A stretch of DNA of 46,244 nucleotides from Prevotellaceae bacterium (GCA_029218445.1 JAQXRI010000076.1:1-46244); one strand, 5' to 3'. Positions 30,386 through 40,322 are shown, numbered from the stretch's first letter. Translations and numbers: made by a program. The notes: generated by a model from the letters alone, not told the origin.

Positions 30386-31795
30386 ATGGTCAACAAATAC
30401 AAGGCTATCTGGGAACAATGCCTTCAACTGATTAGGAGCAATGTTACCAGCCAGCAATACGAAACATGGTTTGCGCCAATCGTTTTCGAGAGTTTCTCGC
30501 CAGAGAAGAAAATGCTGTTGGTGCAGGTTCCGAGTTCATTCGTTTACGAATACTTGGAACAGCATTTCGTTGGCCTGTTGAGCAAGGTTCTACAACGTTG
30601 CTTTGGTACAAACATTAGTCTTTCTTATCGTATCGTCACCGACAAGGCTCACAACATTTCGCAGGATGTGGAGCCCGAAAGGCCAGCTGACATCCAGCAG
30701 CCGCAGGTGCAAAAAGGCGTTAACCGCTCGCCCTCGATGCTTGATGCCGCCAAGCCTCAAGACATTGACACACAGCTCAATCCGAAACAGACTTTTTCAA
30801 ACTATTTTGAGGGTGCCAGCAACAAGTTGCCCAGGACAGTAGGCCTTTCAATAGCCGAACATCCGGGAAAGTCAACCTTCAATCCATTCTATATCTATGG
30901 CCCGTCGGGCTGTGGAAAGACCCACTTGATTAATGCCATTGGTGTGAGGTGCAAGGAGCTTTACCCGCAGAAGCGTGTGCTGTATGTGTCGGCACGCCTT
31001 TTCCAGGTGCAGTTTACCGATGCTACACGTCGGAATATGGTGAATGATTTCATCAATTTTTACCTCACCATCGACATGCTCATTGTAGATGACATACAGG
31101 AATGGGCAACGGCTGGTAAAACCATCGACACTTTCTTCCACATCTTCAACCACTTGTTCCGCAACGGCAAGCAGATAATATTGGCGAGCGACCGTCCGCC
31201 TGTTGACCTTCAGGGAATGAAGGATCGTCTGCTCACCCGCTTCTCTTGCGGCCTCATAGCTGAGCTTGAAAAGCCTAACGTGGATTTGTGCATCGACATA
31301 CTCAACAGCAAATGCCGCCGCGACGGCTTGAAGATAGCTCCCGACGTGCTGCGCTACATAGCAGAAACGGCAAACGGCAGCGTGCGCGACCTGCAGGGTG
31401 TCATCAACTCACTGTTGGCTTATTCAGTGGTTTACAACTGCAACATCGACATGCACCTTGCCGAACGAGTGATAAAGCGCGCCGTGAAGACCGACAACCA
31501 CCCGCTTACCATCGACGACATACTTGAACGCGTATGCAACCACTATAGCGTAACGACCCAGCAGGTGTTGAGCCGCAGCCGTAAGCGCGACTATGTGGCA
31601 GCACGACAAATGTCAATGTATTTCGCACAGAAATACACCAAGATGCCGGCTTCGCGCATTGGCCAGCTCATAGGCGGCCGCGACCATTCTACGGTTATCC
31701 ACAGTTGTTCAGCCGTAGAGCAGCGATTGAAAGTTGACAAGGCGTTTGTGGCTGAAGTAACATCGATAGAAAACTCTTTCAGGCTTAAGCAGTAG
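30386..31795 (+). CDS. dnaA: Chromosomal replication initiator DnaA
   Basis: A 469-residue AAA+ initiator that melts the replication origin. Domain I starts YKAIWEQCLQLIRSNVTSQQYETWFAPI. A variable linker (about 90-140) precedes the ATPase, with Walker A GPSGCGKTH (172-180) and Walker B MLIVDDIQEW. LASDRPPVDLQGMKDRLLTRFSCGL holds the sensor/arginine-finger region. Domain IV ends in RQMSMYFAQKYTKMPASRIGQLIGGRDHSTVIHS, the DNA-binding signature. The start at 30386 (MVNKYKAIW) is chosen because the frame upstream (KKKCEICTRKLKST) runs into the promoter. A hairpin overlaps the stop codon. The gene is not flanked by dnaN or an evident origin, which is common in Bacteroidetes. Confidence 0.95.
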   Translation: MVNKYKAIWEQCLQLIRSNVTSQQYETWFAPIVFESFSPEKKMLLVQVPSSFVYEYLEQHFVGLLSKVLQRCFGTNISLSYRIVTDKAHNISQDVEPERPADIQQPQVQKGVNRSPSMLDAAKPQDIDTQLNPKQTFSNYFEGASNKLPRTVGLSIAEHPGKSTFNPFYIYGPSGCGKTHLINAIGVRCKELYPQKRVLYVSARLFQVQFTDATRRNMVNDFINFYLTIDMLIVDDIQEWATAGKTIDTFFHIFNHLFRNGKQIILASDRPPVDLQGMKDRLLTRFSCGLIAELEKPNVDLCIDILNSKCRRDGLKIAPDVLRYIAETANGSVRDLQGVINSLLAYSVVYNCNIDMHLAERVIKRAVKTDNHPLTIDDILERVCNHYSVTTQQVLSRSRKRDYVAARQMSMYFAQKYTKMPASRIGQLIGGRDHSTVIHSCSAVEQRLKVDKAFVAEVTSIENSFRLKQ

Positions 31796-31804
31796 GCCTG
31801 AAAG
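31776..31804 (+). terminator. Hairpin overlapping the dnaA stop
   Basis: CTTTCAGGC (31776-31784) pairs with GCCTGAAAG (31796-31804), a 9-bp perfect stem with an 11-base loop holding the stop codon. No strong T-run follows, so termination is uncertain. Confidence 0.4.
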
Positions 31805-31869
31805 TGTTAATAATGTTTGGCGAAAGCAATTTTCTCATTCCGTAATTCTTGATTTTTAATTAATTGTAG

Positions 31870-31877
31870 TAACTTTG
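31870..31877 (+). promoter_or_regulatory. Predicted rsfS-ftsH-cdsA promoter (-7)
   Basis: TAACTTTG, an exact -7 match, 66 bases before the rsfS ATG. CTTG at 31848-31851 may be the -33 element (18-base gap). Confidence 0.45.
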
Positions 31878-31942
31878 CAACCAAAACTCGGGAAGTGGGC
31901 GAACTATGTTCAATCCACTCCCCCATAACAACGTTTATTTTA

Positions 31943-32305
31943 ATGGAAGAAACAAGAAAATTAGTAGAAAGTATCACAAAGGGCATACAAGAAAAGAAAG
32001 GCTGCAACATCGTAATTGCGGACCTGGCAAGCATTGAAGGTGCCATTTGCCGTTATTTTGTAATTTGTACAGGCCAGTCGCCGGCTCAGGTAGAGGCCAT
32101 AACCGAATCAATCACCGACGTAGTGAGAGTTGACAGGGGTGAAAAGCCTGTTAAGACCGTTGGATTGGAAAATGCACAATGGGTGGCCATGGACTATACC
32201 GACGCCCTGGTTCACATATTCCTGCCTGACGTACGCGAATATTACGACCTTGAACATCTTTGGGAGGATGCCAAGATAGAGAAGATAAAGGACATCGACG
32301 ATTAA
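31943..32305 (+). CDS. rsfS: Ribosomal silencing factor RsfS
   Basis: A 120-residue DUF143/Iojap-family protein that binds ribosomal protein uL14 and blocks joining of 30S and 50S subunits when nutrients are scarce. Conserved blocks are GCNIVIADLASIEGAICRYFVICTGQSPAQVEAI, the nucleotidyltransferase-like KTVGLENAQWVAMDYTDALVHIFLPDVREYYDLEHLW, and an acidic tail (IEKIKDIDD). The start at 31943 gives the usual N-terminus MEETRKLVE; an earlier Met would extend into the promoter. It is followed by ftsH after 25 bases, an order conserved in Bacteroidetes. Confidence 0.94.
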   Translation: MEETRKLVESITKGIQEKKGCNIVIADLASIEGAICRYFVICTGQSPAQVEAITESITDVVRVDRGEKPVKTVGLENAQWVAMDYTDALVHIFLPDVREYYDLEHLWEDAKIEKIKDIDD

Positions 32306-32330
32306 TTAATGAAATAACGGAAGTTGAATT

Positions 32331-34379
32331 ATGGACAAAAACAATAATAACCAGGACGATCCAAAAATGAAAATGCCCAAGTTCAACATGAACTGGATAT
32401 ATTACCTCGCATTGGCCATCATCGGCGTGCTCTACTTCACCAGTGGCAACAGCAATTCGAGCGTGAAGACCGAGGCGTCCTATGAACAGTTTAAAAAAAT
32501 GGTCAACAAGGGTTATGCTTCGAAGATTGTAGTCAATACCGACCAGAATACGTTGAGAATGTATGTCAAGCCAGAACATATAAGGGACGTGTTCCAACAG
32601 GGTGTGGACAAAACAGGCAAGGAACCATCGGTTGAGATACAGTTTGGCTCAGTCGATCAGGTGGAGCAGTTTATAGAACAGTCGAGGCAGAAGGGTGTTT
32701 ATACAGGTGATTTCAGCTATGAAAACACCAAAGGCAACGACTTTATTGGCATGGTGATATATAACCTGCTGCCTATTGTCTTTATTGTAGGAATATGGAT
32801 TTTCATCATGCGGCGCATGAGTGGAGGAGGCATGGGGGGAGCCTCGGGAATATTCAACGTCGGCAAGAGTAGAGCCAAGATGTACGACAAGGGCACTGCC
32901 ACCAACGTCACTTTCAAGGATGTTGCAGGTCAGGCAGGCGCAAAACAGGAGGTACAGGAAATTGTGGAGTTTCTGAAGAATCCTCAGAAATATACCGAAC
33001 TGGGAGGAAAGATACCTAAGGGAGCCTTGCTCGTGGGGCCTCCTGGAACTGGCAAGACGCTCCTTGCGAAGGCCGTGGCTGGCGAGGCGGGAGTGCCGTT
33101 CTTCTCAATGAGTGGAAGCGACTTTGTGGAAATGTTTGTAGGTGTGGGAGCAAGCCGTGTGCGCGACCTGTTCCGCCAAGCCAAGGAGAAGTCGCCATGC
33201 ATCATTTTCATCGATGAGATTGACGCTGTGGGAAGGGCAAGAAGCAAGAATCCGGCAATGGGAGGCAACGACGAGCGTGAGAACACCCTCAACGCCCTGC
33301 TTACCGAGATGGACGGCTTTGGAACCAACAGTGGAGTAATCATATTGGCTGCCACAAACCGCGCCGACATGCTCGACTCAGCCTTAATGCGTGCCGGACG
33401 TTTTGACCGTCAGATACATGTTGACCTTCCTGACCTCAACGAGCGCAAGGCAATATTCCAGGTACATTTGAAGCCGATAAAGACCGACGAAAGTGTTGAC
33501 ATCGACTTCTTGTCAAGGCAGACACCGGGATTTTCTGGTGCTGACATTGCCAACGTATGCAACGAGGCTGCCCTGATTGCAGCCCGTCACGACTGCAAGT
33601 CGGTAGGCAAGCAAGACTTCCTTGATGCTGTTGACAGAATAATTGGCGGTTTGGAAAAGAAGACCAAGATAATGACCGACGCCGAGAAACGCGCCATAGC
33701 CATCCATGAGGCTGGACATGCCACCATTTCATGGTTCTGCGAACATGCCAACCCATTGGTAAAGGTAAGCATCGTGCCACGTGGCCGTGCCTTGGGAGCT
33801 GCCTGGTATTTGCCCGAAGAGCGTGCCATAACAACCAAGGAGGAGATGCTCGACGAAATGTGTGCCACCCTTGGCGGACGTGCTGCCGAGGAGTTGTTCC
33901 TTGGACGAATTTCAACAGGAGCAATGAACGACCTTGAGCGTGTTACGAAGAGTGCATACGGCATGATCGCATATGCAGGAATGAGCGAAAGGCTGCCCAA
34001 TGTGTGCTACTACAACAACAACGAGTATTCTTTCCAGCGTCCATATTCTGAAACGACAGCCAAAATCATGGACGACGAGGTGATAGCAATGATAAACGGA
34101 CAGTATGCCCGTGCAAAGCAGATTCTCACCCAACATGAGCAAGGCCATAAGCAGTTGGCCGACCTTTTGGTGGAGCGTGAGGTGATATTCGCCGATGATG
34201 TGGAAAAGATATTCGGCAAGCGTCCGTGGGTGAGCAGAACGGAAGAACTGCTTGAGGCACAGCAGAAAGCCGAAGCCGAGGCCATGGCCGAGCGACGGGC
34301 CAAGGAACTTGAAGAGCAGGGCACCAGCCTTGAGGAAAAGGTTAGGAACGACAGTTCTGCTTCCAACAGCGAAGAATAA
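32331..34379 (+). CDS. ftsH: ATP-dependent zinc metalloprotease FtsH
   Basis: A 682-residue membrane-anchored AAA+ protease that degrades damaged membrane proteins and short-lived regulators as a hexamer. Two N-terminal membrane segments (about 21-37 and 139-162) flank a periplasmic domain. The ATPase has Walker A GPPGTGKT (236-243), Walker [13 protein letters not shown] and the second region of homology [23 protein letters not shown]. The peptidase has the zinc motif HEAGH (459-463) and a downstream Asp ligand in the segment around [16 protein letters not shown]. The C-terminus is rich in Glu/Ala/Arg. Length is normal for Bacteroidetes. It lies between rsfS and cdsA with gaps of 25 and 29 bases. 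Confidence 0.96.
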   Translation: MDKNNNNQDDPKMKMPKFNMNWIYYLALAIIGVLYFTSGNSNSSVKTEASYEQFKKMVNKGYASKIVVNTDQNTLRMYVKPEHIRDVFQQGVDKTGKEPSVEIQFGSVDQVEQFIEQSRQKGVYTGDFSYENTKGNDFIGMVIYNLLPIVFIVGIWIFIMRRMSGGGMGGASGIFNVGKSRAKMYDKGTATNVTFKDVAGQAGAKQEVQEIVEFLKNPQKYTELGGKIPKGALLVGPPGTGKTLLAKAVAGEAGVPFFSMSGSDFVEMFVGVGASRVRDLFRQAKEKSPCIIFIDEIDAVGRARSKNPAMGGNDERENTLNALLTEMDGFGTNSGVIILAATNRADMLDSALMRAGRFDRQIHVDLPDLNERKAIFQVHLKPIKTDESVDIDFLSRQTPGFSGADIANVCNEAALIAARHDCKSVGKQDFLDAVDRIIGGLEKKTKIMTDAEKRAIAIHEAGHATISWFCEHANPLVKVSIVPRGRALGAAWYLPEERAITTKEEMLDEMCATLGGRAAEELFLGRISTGAMNDLERVTKSAYGMIAYAGMSERLPNVCYYNNNEYSFQRPYSETTAKIMDDEVIAMINGQYARAKQILTQHEQGHKQLADLLVEREVIFADDVEKIFGKRPWVSRTEELLEAQQKAEAEAMAERRAKELEEQGTSLEEKVRNDSSASNSEE

Positions 34380-34408
34380 CTGCAAACCACAAAATTATAA
34401 AACTACTT

Positions 34409-35257
34409 ATGAAGAATTTTATAGCAAGAACAATCACTGGCGTGCTTTTCGTGGCATGCGTAGTTGCGTCTTTCTTCCATCCTTTGGCAATGACAGTATT
34501 GTTTGCCTTGGTCACTTTTTTGAGCGTATGGGAGTTTTCCGGATTAGTCAATCAGCGTGAGGGAGTGACTATAAACCGTTTCATCACAGCCACAGCAGCC
34601 TGCTATTTCTACCTTGCCATGGCAGGCTTCTGTGGAGGCATTACGCCACCAACGGTGTTCATTCCTTATCTCATAACCATAGTTTATCTTTTGGTTGCCG
34701 AGCTATATGCCAAGCAGACCGACCCTGTAAACAATTGGGCCTATACGATGATGTCGCAACTCTATATAGCATTGCCGTTCTCCCTGTTGAATGTACTTGC
34801 ATTCCATTCTTCATTTGAAGGAGTGGCGTTTACGTCGATATTGCCATTGTCGGTGTTTATCTTCCTATGGGTCAACGACACCGGTGCCTATTGTTGTGGT
34901 TCGCTTCTTGGCAGGCACAAGCTGTTCCCGCGCATTAGTCCCGGAAAGAGCTGGGAAGGAAGCGTAGGCGGAGGCGTCTTCGTGCTCGTTGCCGCAGCTT
35001 TGATTTGGCATTTCATCTCACAGAATGGCAATAGTAGCCTGCAACTGTCGCTGCTCCAATGGCTTGGTCTTGGCCTTACTGTAGTGGTGTTCGGCACTTG
35101 GGGAGATCTTGTTGAAAGTCTATTCAAGCGTACATTGGGCATAAAGGACAGCGGCAACATTCTGCCTGGCCATGGAGGTATGCTCGACCGCTTCGATTCG
35201 TCGCTTCTTGCCATTCCCGCAGCAGTAGTGTATTTGTTTACACTGACGTTGTTTTAA
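34409..35257 (+). CDS. cdsA: Phosphatidate cytidylyltransferase
   Basis: A 282-residue inner-membrane enzyme that makes CDP-diacylglycerol from phosphatidic acid and CTP, the branch point of phospholipid synthesis. About eight membrane helices are present. The family signature is at the C-terminal side: WGDLVESLFKRTLGIKDSGNILPGHGGMLDRFDSSLLAIP matches the CdsA pattern S-x-x-K-R-x(4)-K-D-x-G-x-x-x-P-G-H-G-G-x-x-D-R-x-D. VNDTGAYCCGSLLGRHKLFPRISPGKSWEGSVGG is a second conserved block. It is the third gene of the rsfS-ftsH-cdsA cluster; a secreted protein gene follows after 38 bases. Confidence 0.95.
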   Translation: MKNFIARTITGVLFVACVVASFFHPLAMTVLFALVTFLSVWEFSGLVNQREGVTINRFITATAACYFYLAMAGFCGGITPPTVFIPYLITIVYLLVAELYAKQTDPVNNWAYTMMSQLYIALPFSLLNVLAFHSSFEGVAFTSILPLSVFIFLWVNDTGAYCCGSLLGRHKLFPRISPGKSWEGSVGGGVFVLVAAALIWHFISQNGNSSLQLSLLQWLGLGLTVVVFGTWGDLVESLFKRTLGIKDSGNILPGHGGMLDRFDSSLLAIPAAVVYLFTLTLF

Positions 35258-35295
35258 TGGTGTGTTTTTTTAAAAAATAGACAGATATATTTATT

Positions 35296-36159
35296 ATGAA
35301 CAGGAAAATTATCATTAGCCTATTGGCATTGCTCATGTCAACAACTCTGTTGGCTGAGGAGAGAAACAGAATCGTAACCATAGCAGTAACTGATTTTCAA
35401 TGTCCTCCTGCTGAAAAGAAGTCAACTGTATCGTCCGTTCTTGGAGTGTTGCTAGACGCTGCTGTAGGTCAAGTGACCATTGACAAGTCAAAGTATGTAA
35501 ATGATGTAAGGGCAAAGGTTATTTCTGGCATCAGCAAAAGCTATAGGTTAAGGGCCATCGACGGGCAGTTCAAACCGAATGAAGTGATGGACGACGGGTC
35601 AACGCTTTATGCCGACGGAACAGTCACCAACATTTCAGTAACCCATAGTGAGCAGGTTGTAAACAAGGAGAAAAAGACGACGCGAATGGTGTATAAGGCA
35701 CAGATAAGTGTCACTGTTCGCCTTAAGGATGCCGCAACTGACGCTGTTGTCAACTCTACTACATTCAATGTAACCGACTACGACTGCAGTTGGGTTGAAA
35801 CCTCTGAAGGTGCCATAGTGAATGCTCTGTCGCAGTTGGGCGCAAAAATTAGAGGTTACTATGACCTTCACTTCCCGCTTTCAGCCAACATTATTGAAGG
35901 TGCAAGCGAGAAGAAGGACAAGCAGAAAGAGGTCTATATTGACCTTGGAAGCCAGTTCCCGGTGTATAAGGGCTTGCATTTGCAGGTGTATTCAGTGAAG
36001 ACTGTTGCAGGAAAGAAAGCAAGGAAGGCACTGGGAAAGGTGAAGATTGCAGAAGTGATGGGCGAGGACATAAGTCTTTGCAAAGTAACAAAGGGTGGAT
36101 CCGAGATAAAGCAAGCCATAGATGCTGGAGAAACCATAGAAGTATTGACGCTTGAATAA
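35296..36159 (+). CDS. Secreted CsgG/FlgT-like protein of unknown function
   Basis: A 287-residue exported protein. A signal peptide (IIISLLALLMSTTLLA, cleavage near 20) precedes a domain that begins RIVTIAVTDFQC, as in CsgG/LpoB/TolB-N type folds. VISGISKSYRLRAIDG fits the helix after which such domains name the partner, and ADGTVTNISVTHSEQVV resembles the next strand. The C-terminal part (VYIDLGSQFPVYKGLHLQVYSVKTVAGKKARKALGKVKIAEVMGEDISLCKVTKGG) resembles the FlgT C-terminal domain, in which a resistance-like loop is followed by GKVKI.EV..D.SL.KV. No lipobox is present, so it is probably periplasmic. It is placed after cdsA in the same direction (gap 38) and is followed by a strong terminator. 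Function is unknown. Confidence 0.7.
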   Translation: MNRKIIISLLALLMSTTLLAEERNRIVTIAVTDFQCPPAEKKSTVSSVLGVLLDAAVGQVTIDKSKYVNDVRAKVISGISKSYRLRAIDGQFKPNEVMDDGSTLYADGTVTNISVTHSEQVVNKEKKTTRMVYKAQISVTVRLKDAATDAVVNSTTFNVTDYDCSWVETSEGAIVNALSQLGAKIRGYYDLHFPLSANIIEGASEKKDKQKEVYIDLGSQFPVYKGLHLQVYSVKTVAGKKARKALGKVKIAEVMGEDISLCKVTKGGSEIKQAIDAGETIEVLTLE

Positions 36160-36187
36160 TCTGCATTTCGCCGAACTTTATATAAAT

Positions 36188-36228
36188 AAACAATGGCGTG
36201 TTAACCAAGTGTTGACACGCCATTGTTT
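36188..36228. terminator. Strong bidirectional terminator
   Basis: Perfect 14-bp stem AAACAATGGCGTGT (36188-36201) / ACACGCCATTGTTT (36215-36228), loop of 13 bases, A-rich left flank and T-rich right flank. It lies between two convergent genes and can serve both. Confidence 0.9.
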
Positions 36229-36250
36229 TATAAATATTGTAGAACTGGAA

Positions 36251-37723
36251 TTAATCTACTGTGATAGGCCTATACTTAGGAACAAGGGCCTTCATAATGA
36301 ACCATGCCAGCAGATAAGCAACGGCACAGATGCAGAAGATAATCATGTAGCCAGCTTCCTTGCCGTCGAAGCCGAGGAACGAGAAAGCAGAGCCTTGCTG
36401 CTCAGAGAAGGTGAAGAGGGCACCGGCACCCTTATTGATAAGGAACGAGCCAACACCGCCTGCCATACCGCCAATGCCTGTGATGGTGGCAATGGTCGAT
36501 TTGGGGAACATATCGCCAATGGTAGAGAACAGGTTGGCCGACCATGCCTGATGGCCAGCACCAGCCAAACCAATGATGATGGCGGGCCACCAAGCCGACA
36601 TGGCACCAAGCGGCTGTGCAAACAGAGCCAAGAGTGGGAAGAAAGCAAAGATAAGCATTGAGAGCATACGGCCTCCGTAGGGATTCATGCCTTTCTTCTC
36701 GACAAACAGCTTTGGCAGATAGCCTCCATATATTGACAATACGGTAACAATGGCATAGAGGGTGAAAATGAGCATGATGGCCTCTGAAGAGCTTGACTTG
36801 TAGCCATACTGGTCGGAGAAATAGGCTGGAGCCCAGAACAGATAAAACCACCAAACGCCATCGGTGAAGAACTTGCCGGTAATGAACGACCATGTCTGAC
36901 GATATTTGAAGCAGCTCCAGAATGGAATCTGTGCTTCTTCCTTCTCTACTACATTGTTTGCCACAGGCTCTTCGTCGTCCTGATGTATGTAGGTAAGTTC
37001 GGCGCTGTTGACGTGCTTAGACTTCTCGGGACGGTCGTAGAGGAAAACCCAGAAGCCCATCCAGATGAAGCCAAGACCACCGATGATGACAAAGGCCATT
37101 TCCCAACCACCGCCGATGCCGGCATCCTTGAAATACTGAGCGAGAAGTGGAATGGTGGCAGGAGCAGCCAATGCACCTACTGAAGCGCCTGCATTGAATA
37201 TTGACGTTGCAAAGGCGCGGTCTTTCTTTGGAAAGTATTCGGCAGTTACCTTTATGGCTGCAGGGAAGTTGCCTGCTTCACCAAGAGCCAGAATACAGCG
37301 TGCGGCAACAAATAGCCATACGCTGGTGGTTGCGATGAGAAGGGCTGCGGCCGAACCTGTTTCAACAGCCGACATTTCGGCTACTGAGGCATAGCCTTCG
37401 AACTGTACCGTGAGCCAACCGCAGAGTGCATGGGCAACGGCGCCTGCCGACCAAACGCCGATGGCCCAAAGGTAGCCTTTCTTTGTACCCATGAAATCGA
37501 CGAACTTGCCGGCAAAGAGCATACAAGCAGCATACACTATGGAGAACACGGCAGTAATGGTTCCATAGTTGTCATCAGTCCAATGGAACTCCGGAGCGAT
37601 GAAGTCCTTCCATGTAAGCGAAAGAACCTGTCGATCCAAATAGTTTACAGTGGTAGCTACGAATAGCAGCGCACACATGACCCATCTGAAGTTGGTCATT
37701 GTCTTTGTTTTGATAGAATTCAT
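36251..37723 (-). CDS. exuT: Hexuronate-type MFS transporter
   Basis: A 490-residue inner-membrane symporter of the anion:cation symporter branch of the MFS (ExuT/GudP type), likely for glucuronate or galacturonate. The N-terminal signature is RWVMCALLFVATTVNYLDRQVLSLTWKDF. LALGEAGNFPAAIKVTAEYFPKKDRAFATSIFNAGASVGALAAP is the typical ExuT block, and GGWEMAFVIIGGLGFIWMGFWVFLYDRPEKSKHVNSAELTYI ends the first half. About 12 helices are seen. A small insert of about 35 residues after helix 4 (TVQFEGYASVAEMSAVETGSAAALLI) is a variation seen in Bacteroidales. Start at 37723 or 37699. No uronate catabolic genes are adjacent, so the symbol is by family only. Confidence 0.8.
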   Translation of the reverse strand: MNSIKTKTMTNFRWVMCALLFVATTVNYLDRQVLSLTWKDFIAPEFHWTDDNYGTITAVFSIVYAACMLFAGKFVDFMGTKKGYLWAIGVWSAGAVAHALCGWLTVQFEGYASVAEMSAVETGSAAALLIATTSVWLFVAARCILALGEAGNFPAAIKVTAEYFPKKDRAFATSIFNAGASVGALAAPATIPLLAQYFKDAGIGGGWEMAFVIIGGLGFIWMGFWVFLYDRPEKSKHVNSAELTYIHQDDEEPVANNVVEKEEAQIPFWSCFKYRQTWSFITGKFFTDGVWWFYLFWAPAYFSDQYGYKSSSSEAIMLIFTLYAIVTVLSIYGGYLPKLFVEKKGMNPYGGRMLSMLIFAFFPLLALFAQPLGAMSAWWPAIIIGLAGAGHQAWSANLFSTIGDMFPKSTIATITGIGGMAGGVGSFLINKGAGALFTFSEQQGSAFSFLGFDGKEAGYMIIFCICAVAYLLAWFIMKALVPKYRPITVD

Positions 37724-37778
37724 TTTTAATAGGTTATTTAATATTAATGTTTTTACATAAATAATACGTTTATTGCTG

Positions 37779-37811
37779 CAAATTTACATAAAAAAAACGA
37801 TATACGGCAAC
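37779..37811 (-). promoter_or_regulatory. Predicted exuT promoter
   Basis: On the minus strand TAAATTTG (37779-37786) is an exact -7 element, and GTTG (37808-37811) is 21 bases upstream. The leader is about 50 bases. Confidence 0.45.
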
Positions 37812-37844
37812 TTTCATTAAAGAAAATTGCCGTAAACGTTTGTT

Positions 37845-40322
37845 TTAGTCTTGGAAATACACTTTTTTTACCCTATTGCTTATACCTGTAAGCACTTCGT
37901 AAGGTATTGTGTCGAGAATATCGCTTAATACTGTCACGGGCAGGTGTTCGCCAAAGATTTCCACCATGTCGCCTTCTTTACATGGAATGTCGGTAACGTC
38001 TATCATTGCCACGTCCATGCAGATGTTGCCTACGTAGGGCGCTTTTTGTCCGTTTACCAAACAATAGCATCGGCCTTTTCCGAGATGGCGGTTGAGTCCG
38101 TCGGCATAGCCAATGGGTATGGCGGCTATTGTGCTGTCGCGTTGTAATATGCCCTTGCGGCTGTAGCCCACGGTGTCTTCTTTGGCCACGTGGCGCAGCT
38201 GTAGTATGGTGGTCTTTAGGGTGCTTACAGTGTTGAGGATGTGGTTGTCGCGGCTGTCAATGCCATAAAGGCCAAGGCCAAGGCGGCATGCGTCGAGCTG
38301 ACGTTCGGGGAAGTGCTCAATTCCGGCGCTGTTGCAGATGTGGCGCAGAATCTTGTGGTCGAAGGCCGACTGCAGTTTGCCGCTTGCCTCGTCAAACAGG
38401 CTGTATTGTCGGGCGGAAAAATTGTCGAAGTCGTCGCTGTCGCTGCCTACGAAGTGGGAGAACACCGAGCGTGGTATGATGGCGTTTTGGTGTCTCAGGC
38501 GGTTGATTACCTCGTCAATGTCTTTCACAGGGTCGAATCCCAAACGGTGCATGCCTGTATCGAGTTTTATGTGTACCGGATAACTCGTTATTCCTTCCTT
38601 TTCGGCTGCCTTAATCAGTGCGTCAAGCAGGCGGAAGCTGTACACCTCAGGCTCCAGCTCGTAGTCGAACATGGTCTTGAAGGCTGTCATTTCGGGATTC
38701 ATTATCATTATGTTGCTTGTAATGCCGTTTTTCCTAAGCGTTACGCCCTCGTCGGCCACAGCCACAGCAAGATAGTCAACCCGATGGTCTTGCAATGTCT
38801 TTGCCACTTCGACGGCGCCGGCTCCGTAGGCGTCGGCCTTTACCATGCAGATTATTTTAGTATTGGGGTGCATGAACGAACGATAGTGGTTAAGGTTTGC
38901 AACCACTGCGTTGAGGTTGACCTCAAGTATCGTCTCGTGAACCTTCTGTTCAAGCAGTTCGGTGATGTGGTCGAAACCAAACTGTCGTGCTCCTTTTATC
39001 AGTATCACTTCGTCGCTAAGTGAGGTGAACACTTCGGAAGCCACAAACTCGTCAACGTCGTCGAAGAAGTGCTTGTCGGCAATGCTTATGGCCGTGGCGT
39101 TTTTCTTTAGTGTGGATCCGATGCCTATAAACTTCTCTACTCCACGCTTCTGTGCCAGGTCGCTCACCGTCTGGTAAAGCTGTTCAGGCTGTTGTCCGCT
39201 CTGCTGTATGTCGCTGATTATGAGTGTTCGCTTGCGTCCGTTGTGGTCGGGACGTCGGCTCATGAAGTCGAGTGCAATGTCGAGTGAGCTGACATCGCTG
39301 TTGTATGAGTCGTTGATGATGGTACAGCCATGTTGGCCTTCCTTCACCTCAAGTCGCATGGCTACTGGCTCAAGCTGCGACATCCTAATGTCGAGCGTCT
39401 CGGCGTCGATTCCGATATGAAGGGCTATTACTGCACATGCCAACGAACATTCAACGGAGGCTTCGTCGATGAAAGGCATGTGGTAGGTGCCTTCCTGTGT
39501 CTGTTGGTAAGTGTAGTGTATTGTAGTGGTGGCGTCTTTAGTCACCACCTTATTTATATATAGTGCAGCTTGTGGGTCTTCCTTGCTCCATGCCAGTTTC
39601 TTGCCCTTGTAGCCTGACTTTCGTATGCAGCGGCTGATGACGTTGTCGTCAGAGTTGTAGGCTATCACCTTGGCATCGTGGAAGAGCAGTAGCTTCTCCT
39701 GGCATTTCTCATCCATTGTTCGGAAGTTTTCCTGGTGAGCCTGTCCCATTGAGGTCAGTACTCCTATTGTTGGCTGTATTATGTCACGTAGGGCCTGCAT
39801 CTCCCCCGTCTGACTTATGCCTGCTTCAAACAGTGCCACTTGCGTCTGCCTGTCAAGCAGCCACACCGAAAGCGGAACGCCTATCTGCGAATTGTAGCTT
39901 CGTGGCGAGCGTGTCACGACAAACTGCGGCGAGAGCAACTGGTAGAGCCATTCCTTCACCATAGTCTTTCCATTGCTTCCCGTGATGCCCACGACGGGAA
40001 TGTCAAATTCGTCGCGGTGTCTTTCCGCCAGTCGCTGCAGTGCAGCAAGTGTGCTGGTTACTTTCAGGAAGTTGGCTTCGGCAAAATCAGTTCCAGCTGT
40101 TGTCGGCACTTGTTCCACCACGTAGTTGCGTACGCCTCTGCGGTAGAGTTCCGAAATATAGTTGTGGCCGTCGTTGCGCTGTGTGCGAATGGCGAAGAAC
40201 AGTGTTTCCTCGGGGAAACACAACGACCGGCTGTCGGTCAATATCCAGCCGATGTTGGCGTCGGTATGTCCGATGCGCCTTGCTCCGATGAGCGTAGTGA
40301 TTTTCTCAATAGTATATTTCAT
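37845..40322 (-). CDS. murF-alr: Fused MurF ligase / alanine racemase
   Basis: An 825-residue bifunctional cell-wall enzyme. The N-terminal half is MurF (UDP-MurNAc-tripeptide:D-Ala-D-Ala ligase), with P-loop GITGSNGKT (112-120) and the Mur-ligase blocks RSYNSQIGVPLSVW, NDSYNSDVSSLDIALDF and LIISDIQQSG. After about 465 residues the alanine racemase half begins (ILEVNLNAVVANLNHYRSF), with the PLP lysine K495 in MVKADAYGAG, then HIKLDTGMHRLGF and the catalytic Tyr region IGYADGLNR/GNICMDVAMID. The racemase supplies D-alanine upstream of the ligase substrate. The fusion is known in Bacteroidetes. The start is set at the ATG at 40322 rather than a TTG two codons earlier. A clear promoter lies 27 bases upstream. 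Confidence 0.94.
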   Translation of the reverse strand: MKYTIEKITTLIGARRIGHTDANIGWILTDSRSLCFPEETLFFAIRTQRNDGHNYISELYRRGVRNYVVEQVPTTAGTDFAEANFLKVTSTLAALQRLAERHRDEFDIPVVGITGSNGKTMVKEWLYQLLSPQFVVTRSPRSYNSQIGVPLSVWLLDRQTQVALFEAGISQTGEMQALRDIIQPTIGVLTSMGQAHQENFRTMDEKCQEKLLLFHDAKVIAYNSDDNVISRCIRKSGYKGKKLAWSKEDPQAALYINKVVTKDATTTIHYTYQQTQEGTYHMPFIDEASVECSLACAVIALHIGIDAETLDIRMSQLEPVAMRLEVKEGQHGCTIINDSYNSDVSSLDIALDFMSRRPDHNGRKRTLIISDIQQSGQQPEQLYQTVSDLAQKRGVEKFIGIGSTLKKNATAISIADKHFFDDVDEFVASEVFTSLSDEVILIKGARQFGFDHITELLEQKVHETILEVNLNAVVANLNHYRSFMHPNTKIICMVKADAYGAGAVEVAKTLQDHRVDYLAVAVADEGVTLRKNGITSNIMIMNPEMTAFKTMFDYELEPEVYSFRLLDALIKAAEKEGITSYPVHIKLDTGMHRLGFDPVKDIDEVINRLRHQNAIIPRSVFSHFVGSDSDDFDNFSARQYSLFDEASGKLQSAFDHKILRHICNSAGIEHFPERQLDACRLGLGLYGIDSRDNHILNTVSTLKTTILQLRHVAKEDTVGYSRKGILQRDSTIAAIPIGYADGLNRHLGKGRCYCLVNGQKAPYVGNICMDVAMIDVTDIPCKEGDMVEIFGEHLPVTVLSDILDTIPYEVLTGISNRVKKVYFQD

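Noticed and set aside
31693..31702. A perfect DnaA box (TTATCCACA) near the end of dnaA
   Set aside because: It is the codons for V-I-H-S in the conserved DnaA signature RDHSTVIHS, so codon choice explains it. There is no cluster of further boxes or an AT-rich unwinding region.
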